The notes: generated from the sequence alone by a model not told the origin. Positions 1 to 8,885 are shown, counted from the first letter of the stretch. The stretch: DNA of 64,000 bases from Pseudarthrobacter sp. fls2-241-R2A-127 (GCF_030209355.1 NZ_JARVSF010000009.1:248001-312000), one strand, 5' to 3'. Numbers and translations are program-made.

Positions 1-96
1 GCACCACTCAGCCCAGAAGTCTACGATGACCGGCTTGTCGGCGGACAGGACGTCGGTGCCGAAACTTGCGTCAGTTACATCTTTTGCGTTGCTCAT
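1..96 (-). CDS. trxA: Thioredoxin, N-terminal part (cut by window edge)
   Basis: Thioredoxin is the small cytoplasmic dithiol protein that reduces disulfides in ribonucleotide reductase, peroxiredoxins and other clients. The 32 visible residues start at an ATG (94-96) and read through [10 protein letters not shown], which is the beta strand leading into the WCGPC redox centre; the sequence stops at the first active-site cysteine. The gene follows trxB by 36 bases on the same strand, so the two are probably cotranscribed and TrxB recharges this protein with NADPH electrons. Identity is secure even though about two thirds of the gene lies outside the window. Confidence 0.93.
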   Translation of the reverse strand, partial: MSNAKDVTDASFGTDVLSADKPVIVDFWAEWC

Positions 97-132
97 AACC
101 TTGTCTTTCTCTTCGGATAACAGTGGCGCGAA

Positions 133-1089
133 TTAGGCGGGCAGGTCGGCCAGGTAGTGTTCGACGTCGATAGCCGCGACACATCCCGAACCGGAAGCAG
201 TGATTGCCTGGCGGTAGGTCGGGTCAACGACGTCGCCGGCCGCGAATACACCCGGGAGGCTGGTCCGGGAACTGCGGCCCTCCACCGCGATGGTGCCCTC
301 AGGCGTCAGGTCCAGGACGTTCTTGACGAGATCCGTCCGGGGATCGTTGCCGATAGCGACGAAAACCCCGGTAACGGCAAGTTCGGATACAGATCCATCA
401 AGCAGGTTCTTCAACCGCAGACCGGTGACTTTGTCGTCGCCGAGGACATCATCGACGGCGCTGTTCCAGGCAAAGGTGATCTTCTCGTGCGCAAGCGCCC
501 GGTCCGCCATGATTTTGGAAGCCTTGAGGGAATCACGCCGGTGTACAACCGTTACTGATTTCGCAAACTTGGTGAGGAAGAGGGCCTCCTCCATTGCCGA
601 GTCGCCGCCGCCGATGACCGCGATGTCCTGGTCCTTGAAAAAGAAACCATCGCAGGTTGCGCACCAGCTAACACCGTGGCCGGACAGCCGCTTCTCGTTG
701 GGAAGGCCCAGCTCCCGGTAGGCGGATCCGGTGGAAAGGATGACAGCCTTTGCCTTGAACGTCTCCCCCGTGCCGATGGTGACCGACTTTACCGGTCCTT
801 CGAGATCCAGTTCGGTGACATCTTCGAACTGGATCTCAGTGCCGAACCGGGCGGCCTGCTTCTCAAAATTCTCCATCAGGTCCGGCCCCATGATGCCTTC
901 AGGGAAGCCGGGGTAGTTTTCCACGTCCGTGGTGTTCATCAATTCGCCGCCGGCGGTCACTGAACCTGCGAGCAGCAGCGGCTTGAGGTTTGCGCGCGCG
1001 GTGTACACCGCTGCCGTGTAACCTGCCGGGCCAGAGCCCACGATGATGACATCACGTACGTCGGACGCCGTGTTTTCTGCGATGGTCAC
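133..1089 (-). CDS. trxB: Thioredoxin-disulfide reductase (NADPH, FAD)
   Basis: This FAD enzyme passes electrons from NADPH to thioredoxin. The 318-residue product has the normal length for the low-molecular-weight class. The FAD-binding glycine motif ([13 protein letters not shown]) lies at about residue 15, the redox centre CATCD near residue 145, the NADPH-binding [10 protein letters not shown] just after it, and the second FAD motif GVFAAGDV near the C-terminus. The frame is open further upstream (to 1362), but that would overlap the preceding gene and lacks homology. I chose GTG at 1087-1089 because GGAAGAGG lies 11 bases upstream and the protein family begins there. A SigR-like promoter precedes it, and trxA follows. 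Confidence 0.95.
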   Translation of the reverse strand: MTIAENTASDVRDVIIVGSGPAGYTAAVYTARANLKPLLLAGSVTAGGELMNTTDVENYPGFPEGIMGPDLMENFEKQAARFGTEIQFEDVTELDLEGPVKSVTIGTGETFKAKAVILSTGSAYRELGLPNEKRLSGHGVSWCATCDGFFFKDQDIAVIGGGDSAMEEALFLTKFAKSVTVVHRRDSLKASKIMADRALAHEKITFAWNSAVDDVLGDDKVTGLRLKNLLDGSVSELAVTGVFVAIGNDPRTDLVKNVLDLTPEGTIAVEGRSSRTSLPGVFAAGDVVDPTYRQAITASGSGCVAAIDVEHYLADLPA

Positions 1090-1212
1090 TGAAACGTGAA
1101 CCTCTTCCTTGTTCGACTCGCCTCCCCGTGGAGGCCGGCCACATGGCACAACCGTGCCCGGGTGCTGAATATTCCAGCGCCCGGACAAGGTGAACCACCG
1201 CAAAAGGTATAG

Positions 1213-1239
1213 AACTATCCTTCGCAGGGCGCTCTTCCC
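1213..1239 (-). promoter_or_regulatory. Candidate SigR/SigH-type promoter of trxB-trxA
   Basis: Reading leftward, GGGAAG (1239-1234) is followed after exactly 18 bases by GTT (1215-1213). The actinobacterial thiol-stress sigma factors SigR (Streptomyces) and SigH (Mycobacterium) recognise GGAAT-N18/19-GTT, and trxB is a classical target of both. The match has one mismatch in the -35 box. The predicted start lies about 115 bases upstream of the trxB GTG. The assignment is an inference from the motif and gene context. Confidence 0.45.
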
Positions 1240-1300
1240 AGAGTACATTCCCCGTTCAGGACACTCCGCGCGGCCGTAACAACCGCAGGGTATAGGCGGC

Positions 1301-2917
1301 CTACTGGACCTTGATTTCCGCGAGGCGGAGGCCGTAACCGTAACGCGTCTTCGGAGCAGCAAGCTTGGGAAGCGAATTGATTGAGATGATCACGTACTGC
1401 GCCTGTACCGGCTCGGGAAGCGGCATGTTCAGGTCGGTGGAGGTGAAGCTGTTGGTACCCACTGCCTTCGCACCGTCCAGGGATGGCTGGTCGTTGGTGT
1501 AGACGGTGATGTTGCCACCGGACCCGCCAAGCTGGGACAGCGTGATGGATGACACCGTGGCCTTGCTCTTCAACTTCACCACGAGCGGAACGCCCTGCGG
1601 GGCAAGGCCGCCCCAGTTTTCAGTGGCAAACTCCATGTCGGACCAGTAGCTGGCGTTGTTTCCGTCATAAGCCTTGACCAGATCGCCATCAAACGTGGCA
1701 GCAAAGTCGAAGTTCCCCTGCCGGGTCACGCTTTCGATTGCGGGCGGCACCGCCGGCGGCGCTGACGGCGCTGCCTGGGTGGCCGACGCAGACGCCTGGG
1801 GTGCGCTGGTGCTCACGGGCGGAGTCGACTTGGCCTGCGGCTGGGAGGGGCTAAACAGGCTGCCAAGGTTGGTGACGGCGAAGATCAGCCCGGCAATCAG
1901 GACCACGGCCAGGAGACCGCCAACCAGCCAGCGCATGGAACGCGGCTGGTTTTCGGACTCGTCTTGGTCATCGTCGTCATGGTCCCGGCCGGCAAATGCG
2001 GTGCCTGCGGCAGCCGGGGCCGCCGCACGGGCAAACAGGGCAGACCTGCCGCTGCGGGGCTCTTCCGGGGCGTCGCTGTCCTGGTGGTAGTCGTCGTCGG
2101 CAGACTGTGCATAGTCGTCATCAGACCACAGGGAAACCTTTGGCTTGCCGTCTGCAACGGACTGCTGGGGGTGTGCCTGGGTGGTGTCGGTGGGACCGGT
2201 GTCCGTGTCCGCAGTGTTTGCCGGCCCGAACCCGGCGTCGCGCTCGGCGGCAGGCTGTACGGGCTGGGCGGCTGTGGCATCGGGATCAACGTTGGCGGGC
2301 CGTCGGCCAGCGGCGGCACCGGCTGCGGCTGCGCCCGCTGCACCCGCAGCGGCTGCCCCGGCTGCACTAGCGCGGCCGGAAGCAGGTGGCGCCGAAGGTG
2401 CCTGGCCTGCGGGCCGGACTGTGGGCCTGGGCGGCGCGGCCGGCGCGGAAGGATAAGGATCAACCTGGCTCGGGTGCGAATCGGAGTAGTTGATGTACCC
2501 GGCGTCGACGTTGTCTTCCTCGTCGTAGGGCTCGGGTTCGTGGGAACGGGCCTGGCCGAAGATCTCACTGCCCAGCGTGTCCGTAAAGAACGGTTCGACG
2601 TAGGGCGGGTTGGAAGCCACCACGAGGTCCAGGAGGTCGGCGGCCGAGGTGTGGTTGGTGATGAGGTAGGTGGCATCTTCGGTGACGCCGAGGTCCAGCA
2701 CCTGCACCGTACCGGGGCGTTCGCCGGTGGCCACTTCGCGGGCGCTCTGGGCAACCTGCTCCGTGTTCTCCGGGCCCGCAACAAGGATGCTGACCGGCCG
2801 GTTCAGGACCTGGTCCACGCCGTCAAGCACCAGATCGTGGTCGTGGGAGGCCAATACCGTGGCTGTGACCTTGTAACGGCCGCCCAGTACTGATCCGACA
2901 TCGATCGGGTTGGACAC
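1301..2917 (-). CDS. Membrane pseudokinase with extracellular discoidin-like domain (MurJ partner)
   Basis: Residues 1-105 resemble only the N-lobe of a Ser/Thr kinase (GGRYKV at the start, then [10 protein letters not shown] where the VAIK lysine should be). There is no HRD or DFG loop, so catalysis is not expected. A long disordered Ala/Pro/Asp-rich stretch follows, including an Ala-Gly tract near residues 190-210, then one transmembrane helix at about 330-352 and a C-terminal beta domain of about 150 residues resembling F5/8 type C carbohydrate-binding folds. In mycobacteria the same parts are fused to MurJ (MviN/Rv3910), where phosphorylation recruits FhaA to control peptidoglycan synthesis. 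Here they form a separate 538-residue protein just downstream of murJ. The GTG start at 2917 has AGGAGG five to six bases upstream. Confidence 0.8.
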   Translation of the reverse strand: MSNPIDVGSVLGGRYKVTATVLASHDHDLVLDGVDQVLNRPVSILVAGPENTEQVAQSAREVATGERPGTVQVLDLGVTEDATYLITNHTSAADLLDLVVASNPPYVEPFFTDTLGSEIFGQARSHEPEPYDEEDNVDAGYINYSDSHPSQVDPYPSAPAAPPRPTVRPAGQAPSAPPASGRASAAGAAAAGAAGAAAAGAAAGRRPANVDPDATAAQPVQPAAERDAGFGPANTADTDTGPTDTTQAHPQQSVADGKPKVSLWSDDDYAQSADDDYHQDSDAPEEPRSGRSALFARAAAPAAAGTAFAGRDHDDDDQDESENQPRSMRWLVGGLLAVVLIAGLIFAVTNLGSLFSPSQPQAKSTPPVSTSAPQASASATQAAPSAPPAVPPAIESVTRQGNFDFAATFDGDLVKAYDGNNASYWSDMEFATENWGGLAPQGVPLVVKLKSKATVSSITLSQLGGSGGNITVYTNDQPSLDGAKAVGTNSFTSTDLNMPLPEPVQAQYVIISINSLPKLAAPKTRYGYGLRLAEIKVQ

Positions 2918-3076
2918 GTGTTCCTCCTAGACTGTCCGGGATTGCCGGCTTCAATGACGCAACCGCCGTCCAGGTGCCGCGCACGGCCCTGGATGCAACT
3001 ACCCCTGTACCTGTTCGATCCTAGCCGATCAGCCCCTGACAGCCGCGGACAAGACCGGCGCCGGACCGTACCGGCG

Positions 3077-5224
3077 TCACTTTTTCCGTGGGCGGCGGTT
3101 CTTGAAGTACGGGTTCTCGCCGGCCTTCCCCTGGTACGTCCGGCGGCCGGGAAGGGGGATTTGTTCGCTGAGCAGGCCTCCGCGCGCTGTGGCGGGCTGC
3201 TCCTCTCCTGGCAGGTAGTCAGCCGCCCGCACTTGCCGGCCGCCGTCGTCGTGCACGTACTGGCGGTCTGACCCGCGCTCCGGATCCGGGCCGGCGCGGA
3301 AGGAGACGGCGTCGAACTCGCCGGAAATCCGGGGAATGAGTCCCGTGTCCACCGACGTGGTGGCCCGTTCCGGACGCTGAATGTGCTCCCCGCCCTTCCC
3401 CTCCGGGTGCGAGGGCGATGGCGTGGTCCCCGCCGCGGGTGCAACGGAGGCGCTGCGCCCAAACCGGCCCAGCAGTGGCCGCAGCATGTCGGCGAGTTCG
3501 GAGACCCTGAAGACCCTGAGCAGCAGGAAGTAGACGGCCAGCATGACCGGCCCTGCAACGGCGACAGTCAGCAGGGCCTGGAGGCGGCCGCTCCAAGCGA
3601 AACCATCGGGGTTGTAGCTGCCCAGCAGCCAAAGGGCGGCCGCGCCGACGACCGCCGAGCCAAGCGCTGCGTAGCCCATGCGGATGTAGGAGTTGGCGAT
3701 CCGCGGACCGTCAAGGCTGCCCAGCATGCGCCGCAGGAAGAACGCGCTGATGACCACCGAAAGGATGTTGCCCACCATGTATAGGACGGCGATGGCGTAG
3801 ATGATCTGTCCCACCGGCAGGAACTGGATGGCGAACGCACCGGCAACGTAGACCACGGCAAGCAGCAGCTGCACGTAGAACGGCGTGCGGGCGTCCTCGT
3901 TGGCGTAGAACACCCGGGACATCATGAAGTTGGCGCTCATGAACGGTGTGCTGAGCGCCAGGATGGTCAGTGTTTGGGCCAGCATGACGCCGTCCTGGCG
4001 AGAGCCGCCGGAGAAGAACATGCCCAGTGGACCGGCCAGGGCAAACAGTGCCAGGGCGCCGAACACCGTGGCGACGGCCATGGTCCGCAGCCCGTGCGAG
4101 AGCGCGTCACGAAGCTCCGCCCGGTTGCCGTCCTGCGACGCACGGGTCATTCGGTTGAACAGGACGGTGGCCAGGGACAGGGCAATGATGGAGTGCGGCA
4201 GCAGGTACAGCTGGCTGGCCACCTCGAGGACTGCGTTGCCGGGAAGGGTGGAGGCGGACGGGTCCCCCGCCTCCTGCAACCGGATGCGTTCGGCGCCGGG
4301 AATGGTGGCGATGCGCATGACATACAGGAAGGCCAGTTGCCCGACGGCGGCCGTCAGGAGGGTCCAGACGCTCAGCTTGGCAGCGTGGCCCAGGCCCACG
4401 CCCCGCCAGCCGAACCTGGGCCGTAGTCCGAGCTTCAGCCGGAAGACCGGCACCAGCAGGATGGCAGTTTGTGACAGCACGCCGATGGTGGAGAACCCGG
4501 CCACCAGGAGCGTCTGGCTGGCTCCCCAGTTGTCGATCGTATGGCTGCTGAACTCGTTGGTTCCGAAGATCCAGATGAACATCCCCAGACCGGCGATGGC
4601 CACCACGTTGTTCAGGATGGGTGCCCACATGGCGGGGCCGAACGCGCCGTTGGCGTTCAGGACCTGGGTCAGCAGGGCGTACAGGCCGTAGAAGAAGATC
4701 TGCGGCAGGCACCAGAAGGCGAACGTGACTGCCAGCGCCTTCTGCTGCGGTGAGTAGCCCTGGGTGGTCAGGTCGATCACCGCAGGCGCCGCTAGGGTGA
4801 CCAGCGCCGTCAGGCCGAACAGGATCAGGACGGCGAGCGTCAGCAGCCTGCTGATGTAGTCCGCTCCCCTGTCCGGTGCCTTGCTTGCCTTGATGATCTG
4901 CGGGACCAGCACGGCGTTGAAGACTCCGCCGGCCACCAGCAGGAAGATCAGGTTGGGCAGGTTGTTGGCGTTGATGAACGTGTCATTGACCGTTGAGCCG
5001 AGGCCCAAGGCGGTGCCGAGCATCCAGGTCTTGCCGAAGCCCAGGAAACGGGAGACGAGCGTTCCGGCTGCCATGATGGCGCTGGAACGGGACTCGCTGG
5101 GACCCGCGGCCGCGGGCTGCGCGGCCTCGGGTGCTGCCGCCTCGGCGGTTGCGTCGCCGGGTGCGGCGTCATCGGTCCGGCCGGGCCGGTCGGAAGGAAA
5201 GTTGGTAGCTGACATCGAGTTCAT
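3077..5224 (-). CDS. murJ: Lipid II flippase MurJ (MviN family)
   Basis: MurJ moves undecaprenyl-linked peptidoglycan precursor across the membrane. The 715-residue product has about 60 disordered Ala/Pro-rich residues at the N-terminus, a MOP-superfamily core of about 14 hydrophobic helices (MurJ-typical NLPNLIFLLVAGGVFNAVLVPQI region near residue 100, spoken of here as NLPNLIF...GGVFNAVL), and a soluble tail of about 130 residues that ends in a Lys/Arg-rich stretch. I chose ATG 5224, next to GGCGGGTGAG; ATG 5215 is possible. The Nudix gene lies 51 bases upstream and the pseudokinase gene 159 bases downstream, all on the same strand. The mycobacterial fusion of flippase and pseudokinase is split here. 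Confidence 0.93.
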   Translation of the reverse strand: MNSMSATNFPSDRPGRTDDAAPGDATAEAAAPEAAQPAAAGPSESRSSAIMAAGTLVSRFLGFGKTWMLGTALGLGSTVNDTFINANNLPNLIFLLVAGGVFNAVLVPQIIKASKAPDRGADYISRLLTLAVLILFGLTALVTLAAPAVIDLTTQGYSPQQKALAVTFAFWCLPQIFFYGLYALLTQVLNANGAFGPAMWAPILNNVVAIAGLGMFIWIFGTNEFSSHTIDNWGASQTLLVAGFSTIGVLSQTAILLVPVFRLKLGLRPRFGWRGVGLGHAAKLSVWTLLTAAVGQLAFLYVMRIATIPGAERIRLQEAGDPSASTLPGNAVLEVASQLYLLPHSIIALSLATVLFNRMTRASQDGNRAELRDALSHGLRTMAVATVFGALALFALAGPLGMFFSGGSRQDGVMLAQTLTILALSTPFMSANFMMSRVFYANEDARTPFYVQLLLAVVYVAGAFAIQFLPVGQIIYAIAVLYMVGNILSVVISAFFLRRMLGSLDGPRIANSYIRMGYAALGSAVVGAAALWLLGSYNPDGFAWSGRLQALLTVAVAGPVMLAVYFLLLRVFRVSELADMLRPLLGRFGRSASVAPAAGTTPSPSHPEGKGGEHIQRPERATTSVDTGLIPRISGEFDAVSFRAGPDPERGSDRQYVHDDGGRQVRAADYLPGEEQPATARGGLLSEQIPLPGRRTYQGKAGENPYFKNRRPRKK

Positions 5225-5275
5225 CGTCTCACCCGCCTGCCCGTAACACCGCAATGACGACGGCGGCGTCCGGGG

Positions 5276-5824
5276 TCAGAGGTGTCCGGGCAGGACCTCG
5301 CGGGCGAGGTCCGCGATGCGGCGTTCGTTGGGGAAGGACAGCTTCCGGGCCAGCTCCTGGATGGGAACCCAGGCCACATCCACGGCTTCCTGGTCGGGAT
5401 CGTTCTCAATGGTGAGCTCGCCGCCGGTGGCGCGCAGAAGGTAATGGTGAACAGTTTTGTGGACCCGGTGGCCGCTGACCGTGAACCAGTAGTCGATGCT
5501 CCCCAGCGGCGCCAGGATGTCTCCCTCGATGCCGGTTTCTTCGGCAATTTCGCGGACGGCCGCCTGCTCGTTGTTTTCCTTGCCCTCCGGATGCCCCTTG
5601 GGCAGGCACCATTCCAAACGTCCGCCGCGATTAAGGCGGGCGATGATCGCAACCCTCAATTCGGCGTCGGACGTGTCCACCACCACACCGCCGGCTGAGA
5701 CTTCCTCAACCGTGGGCAGTGACGCCGGTGCCGATTGCTGGGCAGGGGCAACGTGCGCCCCGATTGCCGATGGCAATGGTGCGTTCGTCCTCCTGCCGGG
5801 AGCGCTCGGTACTGGATGGGCCAT
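5276..5824 (-). CDS. Nudix hydrolase (MutT4-like)
   Basis: The 182-residue protein carries a full Nudix box near residues 85-107: GHPEGKE followed by REIAEETGI, matching GX5EX7REUXEEXGU, which binds the metal and cleaves a nucleoside diphosphate linked to another group. The substrate cannot be read from sequence. Its position between murJ and cca matches mutT4 (Rv3908) of M. tuberculosis, so an ortholog is likely. The first 40 residues are Pro/Ala-rich and probably disordered. I chose the ATG at 5824 (MAHPVPS); the frame is open to 5899, but no homologous sequence is apparent there. It is transcribed divergently from cca across 160 bases. Confidence 0.88.
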   Translation of the reverse strand: MAHPVPSAPGRRTNAPLPSAIGAHVAPAQQSAPASLPTVEEVSAGGVVVDTSDAELRVAIIARLNRGGRLEWCLPKGHPEGKENNEQAAVREIAEETGIEGDILAPLGSIDYWFTVSGHRVHKTVHHYLLRATGGELTIENDPDQEAVDVAWVPIQELARKLSFPNERRIADLAREVLPGHL

Positions 5825-5984
5825 GGAGTCCACTCTAACGACTGTTGCCCGTTCGTGATGACCGGAACATGACACCAACATGGACGGGATGTGACGCATT
5901 TGGCGACCGGGAACGTCAATCAGCGCGGATCTTGACGCTTTTTTGGACTGCCGCGGCGCTGGTTTCTGCCAAGCTTAAGGAACT

Positions 5985-7493
5985 ATGTCGCACGCACATC
6001 ACAAGATTGATTCCCACACCGTTGACTTCAAGGTGGATCCGGTGGTCCTGGAGCTAGGACAGCGGTTCGTGGACGCCGGCCACGAGCTGTCCCTTGTGGG
6101 CGGCCCGGTGCGCGACCTTTTCCTTGGCCGGACCTCACCCGACCTGGACTTCACCACGGACGCCACCCCGGACCAGACGGTGGCACTGATCAAGAAGTGG
6201 GCGGACAACTTCTGGGAGATCGGGCGCGCCTTCGGCACGATCGGCATGCGCAAAGCGGGCTTCCAGATCGAGATCACCACCTACCGGGCCGAGGCCTATG
6301 ATCCCGACTCCCGCAAGCCCGTGGTGGCTTTCGGTTCCTCGCTCACCGACGACCTGCTGCGACGCGACTTCACCATTAACGCCATGGCGTTGAAACTGCC
6401 TTCCCTGGAACTGGTGGATCCGTTCGGCGGGGTGCGGGACCTGCACGCCTCTCTGCTCGCCACTCCCGGTTCGCCGGAGGCGTCCTTTTCCGATGACCCC
6501 CTGCGGATGATGCGGGCGGCCCGTTTCGCTGCGCAGCTGGGGGTCTCGGTCCGCGACGACGTCCGTGACGCCATGACCCACATGGCTGACCGGATCAAGA
6601 TCATTTCCGCGGAGCGGGTGCGGGACGAACTGGTCAAGCTGGTGTGCGGTGCCCGGCCGCGTGTTGGTGTGGACCTGTTGGTGGAGACAGGGCTTGCTGA
6701 GCATGTCCTGCCGGAAGTCTCCGCCCTCCGCCTCGAAGCCGACGAGCACCACCGGCACAAGGATGTCTACCAGCACTCCCTCCAGGTCCTGGAGCAGGCA
6801 GCCGAGCTTGAAACAGATTCGGAGGGGGCAGTGCCCGGCCCTGACTTCGTGCTGCGTTTCGCAGCGTTGATGCACGACGTCGGCAAGCCGGCGACGCGCC
6901 GCTTCGAACCGGGCGGCGCGGTGAGCTTCCGCCACCACGACATGGTGGGTGCCAAGCTCACATCCAAACGGATGAAGGCGCTGCGGTTCGACAATGACAC
7001 CATCAAGGCCGTTGCACGGCTGGTGGAACTCCACATGCGTTTCTATGGCTACGGCGACGCCGGCTGGAGCGACTCCGCTGTACGGCGGTACGTTACGGAC
7101 GCCGGCCCGCTGCTGGAGCGGCTGCACCGGCTCACCCGGTCCGACGTCACCACCCGAAATCAGCGCAAGGCCGACCGGCTGTCCTTCGCCTACGACGACC
7201 TGGAGTCCCGCATTGCCGCGCTCCGCGAACAGGAATCGCTGGACTCCGTGCGCCCGGACCTGGACGGAGCCCGCATCATGGAGTTGTTGGGGCTCAAACC
7301 AGGCCCCGTAGTGGGCCGCGCCTACAAGTTCCTCCTTAATGAACGGATGGAACACGGACCGTTGCCCGCGGAAGAGGCCGAGGCGCGCCTGCTCAGCTGG
7401 TGGGCCGGACAGCCTGAATCAGCACCTGCCGGGCCGGAGCCCGGAGCCTCTCCCGCCGTCGTCGAACCTTCACCCGCTGAGGAGCCAAAATGA
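5985..7493 (+). CDS. cca: CCA tRNA nucleotidyltransferase with HD domain
   Basis: This enzyme adds or repairs the 3'-CCA end of tRNAs using CTP and ATP. The 502 residues contain the class II nucleotidyltransferase head (LVGGPVRDLFLGRTSPDLDF at about 38-57, with the catalytic DxD), the RRDFTINA motif near 125, the RNA-binding segment DDPLRMMRAARF, and an HD phosphohydrolase-type domain (LMHDVGKP near 293). The C-terminal 30 residues are Pro/Ala/Glu-rich. The ATG at 5985 is preceded by AAGGA. It matches pcnA (Rv3907c) in mycobacterial gene order. The following phosphatase gene overlaps it by four bases (ATGA), which suggests translational coupling. Confidence 0.95.
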   Translation: MSHAHHKIDSHTVDFKVDPVVLELGQRFVDAGHELSLVGGPVRDLFLGRTSPDLDFTTDATPDQTVALIKKWADNFWEIGRAFGTIGMRKAGFQIEITTYRAEAYDPDSRKPVVAFGSSLTDDLLRRDFTINAMALKLPSLELVDPFGGVRDLHASLLATPGSPEASFSDDPLRMMRAARFAAQLGVSVRDDVRDAMTHMADRIKIISAERVRDELVKLVCGARPRVGVDLLVETGLAEHVLPEVSALRLEADEHHRHKDVYQHSLQVLEQAAELETDSEGAVPGPDFVLRFAALMHDVGKPATRRFEPGGAVSFRHHDMVGAKLTSKRMKALRFDNDTIKAVARLVELHMRFYGYGDAGWSDSAVRRYVTDAGPLLERLHRLTRSDVTTRNQRKADRLSFAYDDLESRIAALREQESLDSVRPDLDGARIMELLGLKPGPVVGRAYKFLLNERMEHGPLPAEEAEARLLSWWAGQPESAPAGPEPGASPAVVEPSPAEEPK

Positions 7494-8074
7494 CCAACCC
7501 CACCTTCGCCCCGCGTCCCCAGCTCTGGATCCTCCGCCACGGCGAAACCGAATGGTCCAAGAGCGGGCAGTACACCGGCCTGACCGACCTCCCCCTGACG
7601 GTGGAAGGCGAACAGCAGGCCGTGGAGGCCCGCAAGGTCCTGGACGGAGTCGACTTCGACCTGGTGCTCACATCGCCGCTGCGGCGTGCCCGGCGCACTG
7701 CGGAGCTCGCCGGCTTCCCTGATGCCCGGCACGAACCGCTCGCGGTGGAGTGGAACTACGGGGACTACGAAGGCATCAGCTCGGACCTGATCCGCAAGGA
7801 CAACCCCGACTACCTGATCTGGACCCACGGTGTTCCCAACGGTGAAACCCTTGACGAGGTGGCCGCGAGGGCGGACAAGATCATCGGCCGGATCCTGGAA
7901 TCCGGGATGGACAATGTGCTGATTGTGGCGCACGGGCATTTCTCCCGGATCCTTACCGCGCGCTGGCTCGAATTGCCGCCCACGGAAGGCCGGCACTTTG
8001 TCCTCGGCACTGCCAAGGTATGCACCCTGGGCTGGGATAAAAAGACGCCCGCTATAGTGCGCTGGGGCCTGTAA
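7490..8074 (+). CDS. Histidine phosphatase family protein (phosphoglycerate mutase-like)
   Basis: The 194-residue protein has the branch-defining RHGET motif at about residue 16 (the phosphorylated histidine), TSPLRRARRTAE near 60, the acid residue in the EWNYGDYEG segment, and the second catalytic histidine in VAHGHFSRIL. These are features of cofactor-dependent mutase-fold phosphatases of about 200 residues. The substrate may be a sugar phosphate or other small phosphoester and cannot be fixed from sequence. Its start overlaps the cca stop (ATGA). Confidence 0.9.
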   Translation: MTNPTFAPRPQLWILRHGETEWSKSGQYTGLTDLPLTVEGEQQAVEARKVLDGVDFDLVLTSPLRRARRTAELAGFPDARHEPLAVEWNYGDYEGISSDLIRKDNPDYLIWTHGVPNGETLDEVAARADKIIGRILESGMDNVLIVAHGHFSRILTARWLELPPTEGRHFVLGTAKVCTLGWDKKTPAIVRWGL

Positions 8075-8230
8075 ATTACTTACTACTAAAAACTTTTCCC
8101 CTTTTCCCGGCAATTGCTGGTCTTTTCCGGATTCCTGGGGTAGCTTTATTCCTGACCCCACGGCAATCTGCCCGGGTCAAGGACCGCATTGCACACCACG
8201 CAGCGGACAGCAGAAAAGGAGGTTGGGAAA

Positions 8231-8362
8231 ATGATGACTTTGACTGGCGAATGGAACACCCCCATCAATGCGTTCCCGGCCTTTGCTGGTGCTGCGCGCG
8301 TGGCCTCGGTCGGTACCGGGTGGCGGTCTGCCGCTCTCCCCGGTCCTTCGCGGCGCCGCTAA
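8231..8362 (+). CDS. Small ORF, 43 residues, strong ribosome binding site
   Basis: AAAAGGAGGTT (8215-8225 region) lies at optimal spacing before a double ATG at 8231. The frame encodes a 43-residue peptide that begins MMTLTGEWNTP and ends GPSRRR, then TAA. It has no signal peptide or membrane helix and no family I recognise; the C-terminal third is Arg-rich. The quality of the Shine-Dalgarno site is better than that of most genes in this window, which is the main support. It may be a small protein or a leader peptide for what follows. No regulatory stem-loop was found immediately after the stop. Confidence 0.5.
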   Translation: MMTLTGEWNTPINAFPAFAGAARVASVGTGWRSAALPGPSRRR

Positions 8363-8606
8363 CCGGAACCAGGTTTCCCGGTAACACGGGCCCATTAGGG
8401 CCAGTTCCCGGATACCCGCCGGCAGGCCGCTTCTCCTGCGCTGACTCTCCTAAGCAGCACCTGCACAAGCCCACGCTCCGCTGACGCCTGAAACCGCGTC
8501 CGCGCCATCCCGCGTTCCGGCCCGGCGCAGGTACATGGCTTCCGGCGGTGCCGGCGTCCCTTGGAATTGTATTCTTTCCTGCAATTTCCGGCCCATTTCC
8601 GCTATG

Positions 8607-8660
8607 AAATTCACGCGTCTTCTTTCCGTGCTTTTACGCGCCGAAAAAAGGCGTGAATTC
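8607..8660. repeat. Inverted repeat AATTCACGC / GCGTGAATT
   Basis: AATTCACGC at 8608-8616 is the exact reverse complement of GCGTGAATT at 8651-8659, with a 34-base spacer. The pair sits just upstream of the small ORF at 8709 and could be an RNA stem or a pair of protein sites. Nothing in the sequence distinguishes these. Confidence 0.4.
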
Positions 8661-8708
8661 GTCATGCACTTTTGTGCCCCAATAAAGTGAAAGGAGGTGC
8701 TTTCCTTG

Positions 8709-8837
8709 ATGCGAAAAATCCTGGGGCTCCTGTCCCGCCCAATGCAGCGACGCAGTTCATTCAACCGTCACCTGTTGGAGCAGCATCGAAACGACGTTTT
8801 CGTGCTCCTGCACCAGCAGCTCGGCGGCTTGCGCTGA
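8709..8837 (+). CDS. Small ORF, 42 residues, strong RBS and own terminator
   Basis: AAAGGAGGTG (8690-8699) precedes TTG-ATG (8706-8711). The 42-residue product begins MRKILGLLSRPMQRR and ends HQQLGGLR. It is basic in its first half with an amphipathic, Leu-rich second half, and carries no signal peptide or recognisable domain. The final A of its TGA stop (8837) is the first base of a 12-bp terminator stem, the arrangement expected for a short monocistronic gene. I do not recognise the family. An accidental frame with both a consensus Shine-Dalgarno site and an abutting terminator seems unlikely. Confidence 0.55.
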   Translation: MRKILGLLSRPMQRRSSFNRHLLEQHRNDVFVLLHQQLGGLR

Positions 8838-8873
8838 CAGCCGGCCCCCGCGCTTCACGCAGGGGCCGGCTGT
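8837..8873 (+). terminator. Strong hairpin terminator
   Basis: ACAGCCGGCCCC (8837-8848) pairs perfectly with GGGGCCGGCTGT (8862-8873), leaving a 13-base loop. It starts inside the stop codon of the small ORF and ends 12 bases before the next gene. A U-tract is lacking, as is usual in actinobacteria. Confidence 0.75.
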
Positions 8874-8885
8874 AAGCTCGACTTC

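Larger units (their letters stand above)
8075..8885. other. 811-base region without a recognised gene; holds two small ORFs
   Basis: No known protein or RNA family is recognisable here. The stretch is not empty: it contains two short frames with strong ribosome binding sites (8231-8362 and 8709-8837), a 9-bp inverted repeat (8608-8616 with 8651-8659), a weaker unsupported 28-codon frame (8604-8690) with no Shine-Dalgarno sequence, and a terminator (8837-8873). The segment 8084-8150 is poorer in G and C than its surroundings and could hold a promoter for the first small ORF, but no convincing -35/-10 pair was found. Confidence 0.6.

Noticed and set aside
1090-1362. N-terminal extension of thioredoxin reductase
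   Set aside because: Arg/Ser-rich sequence without homology that overlaps the end of the pseudokinase gene; GTG 1089 has the RBS.
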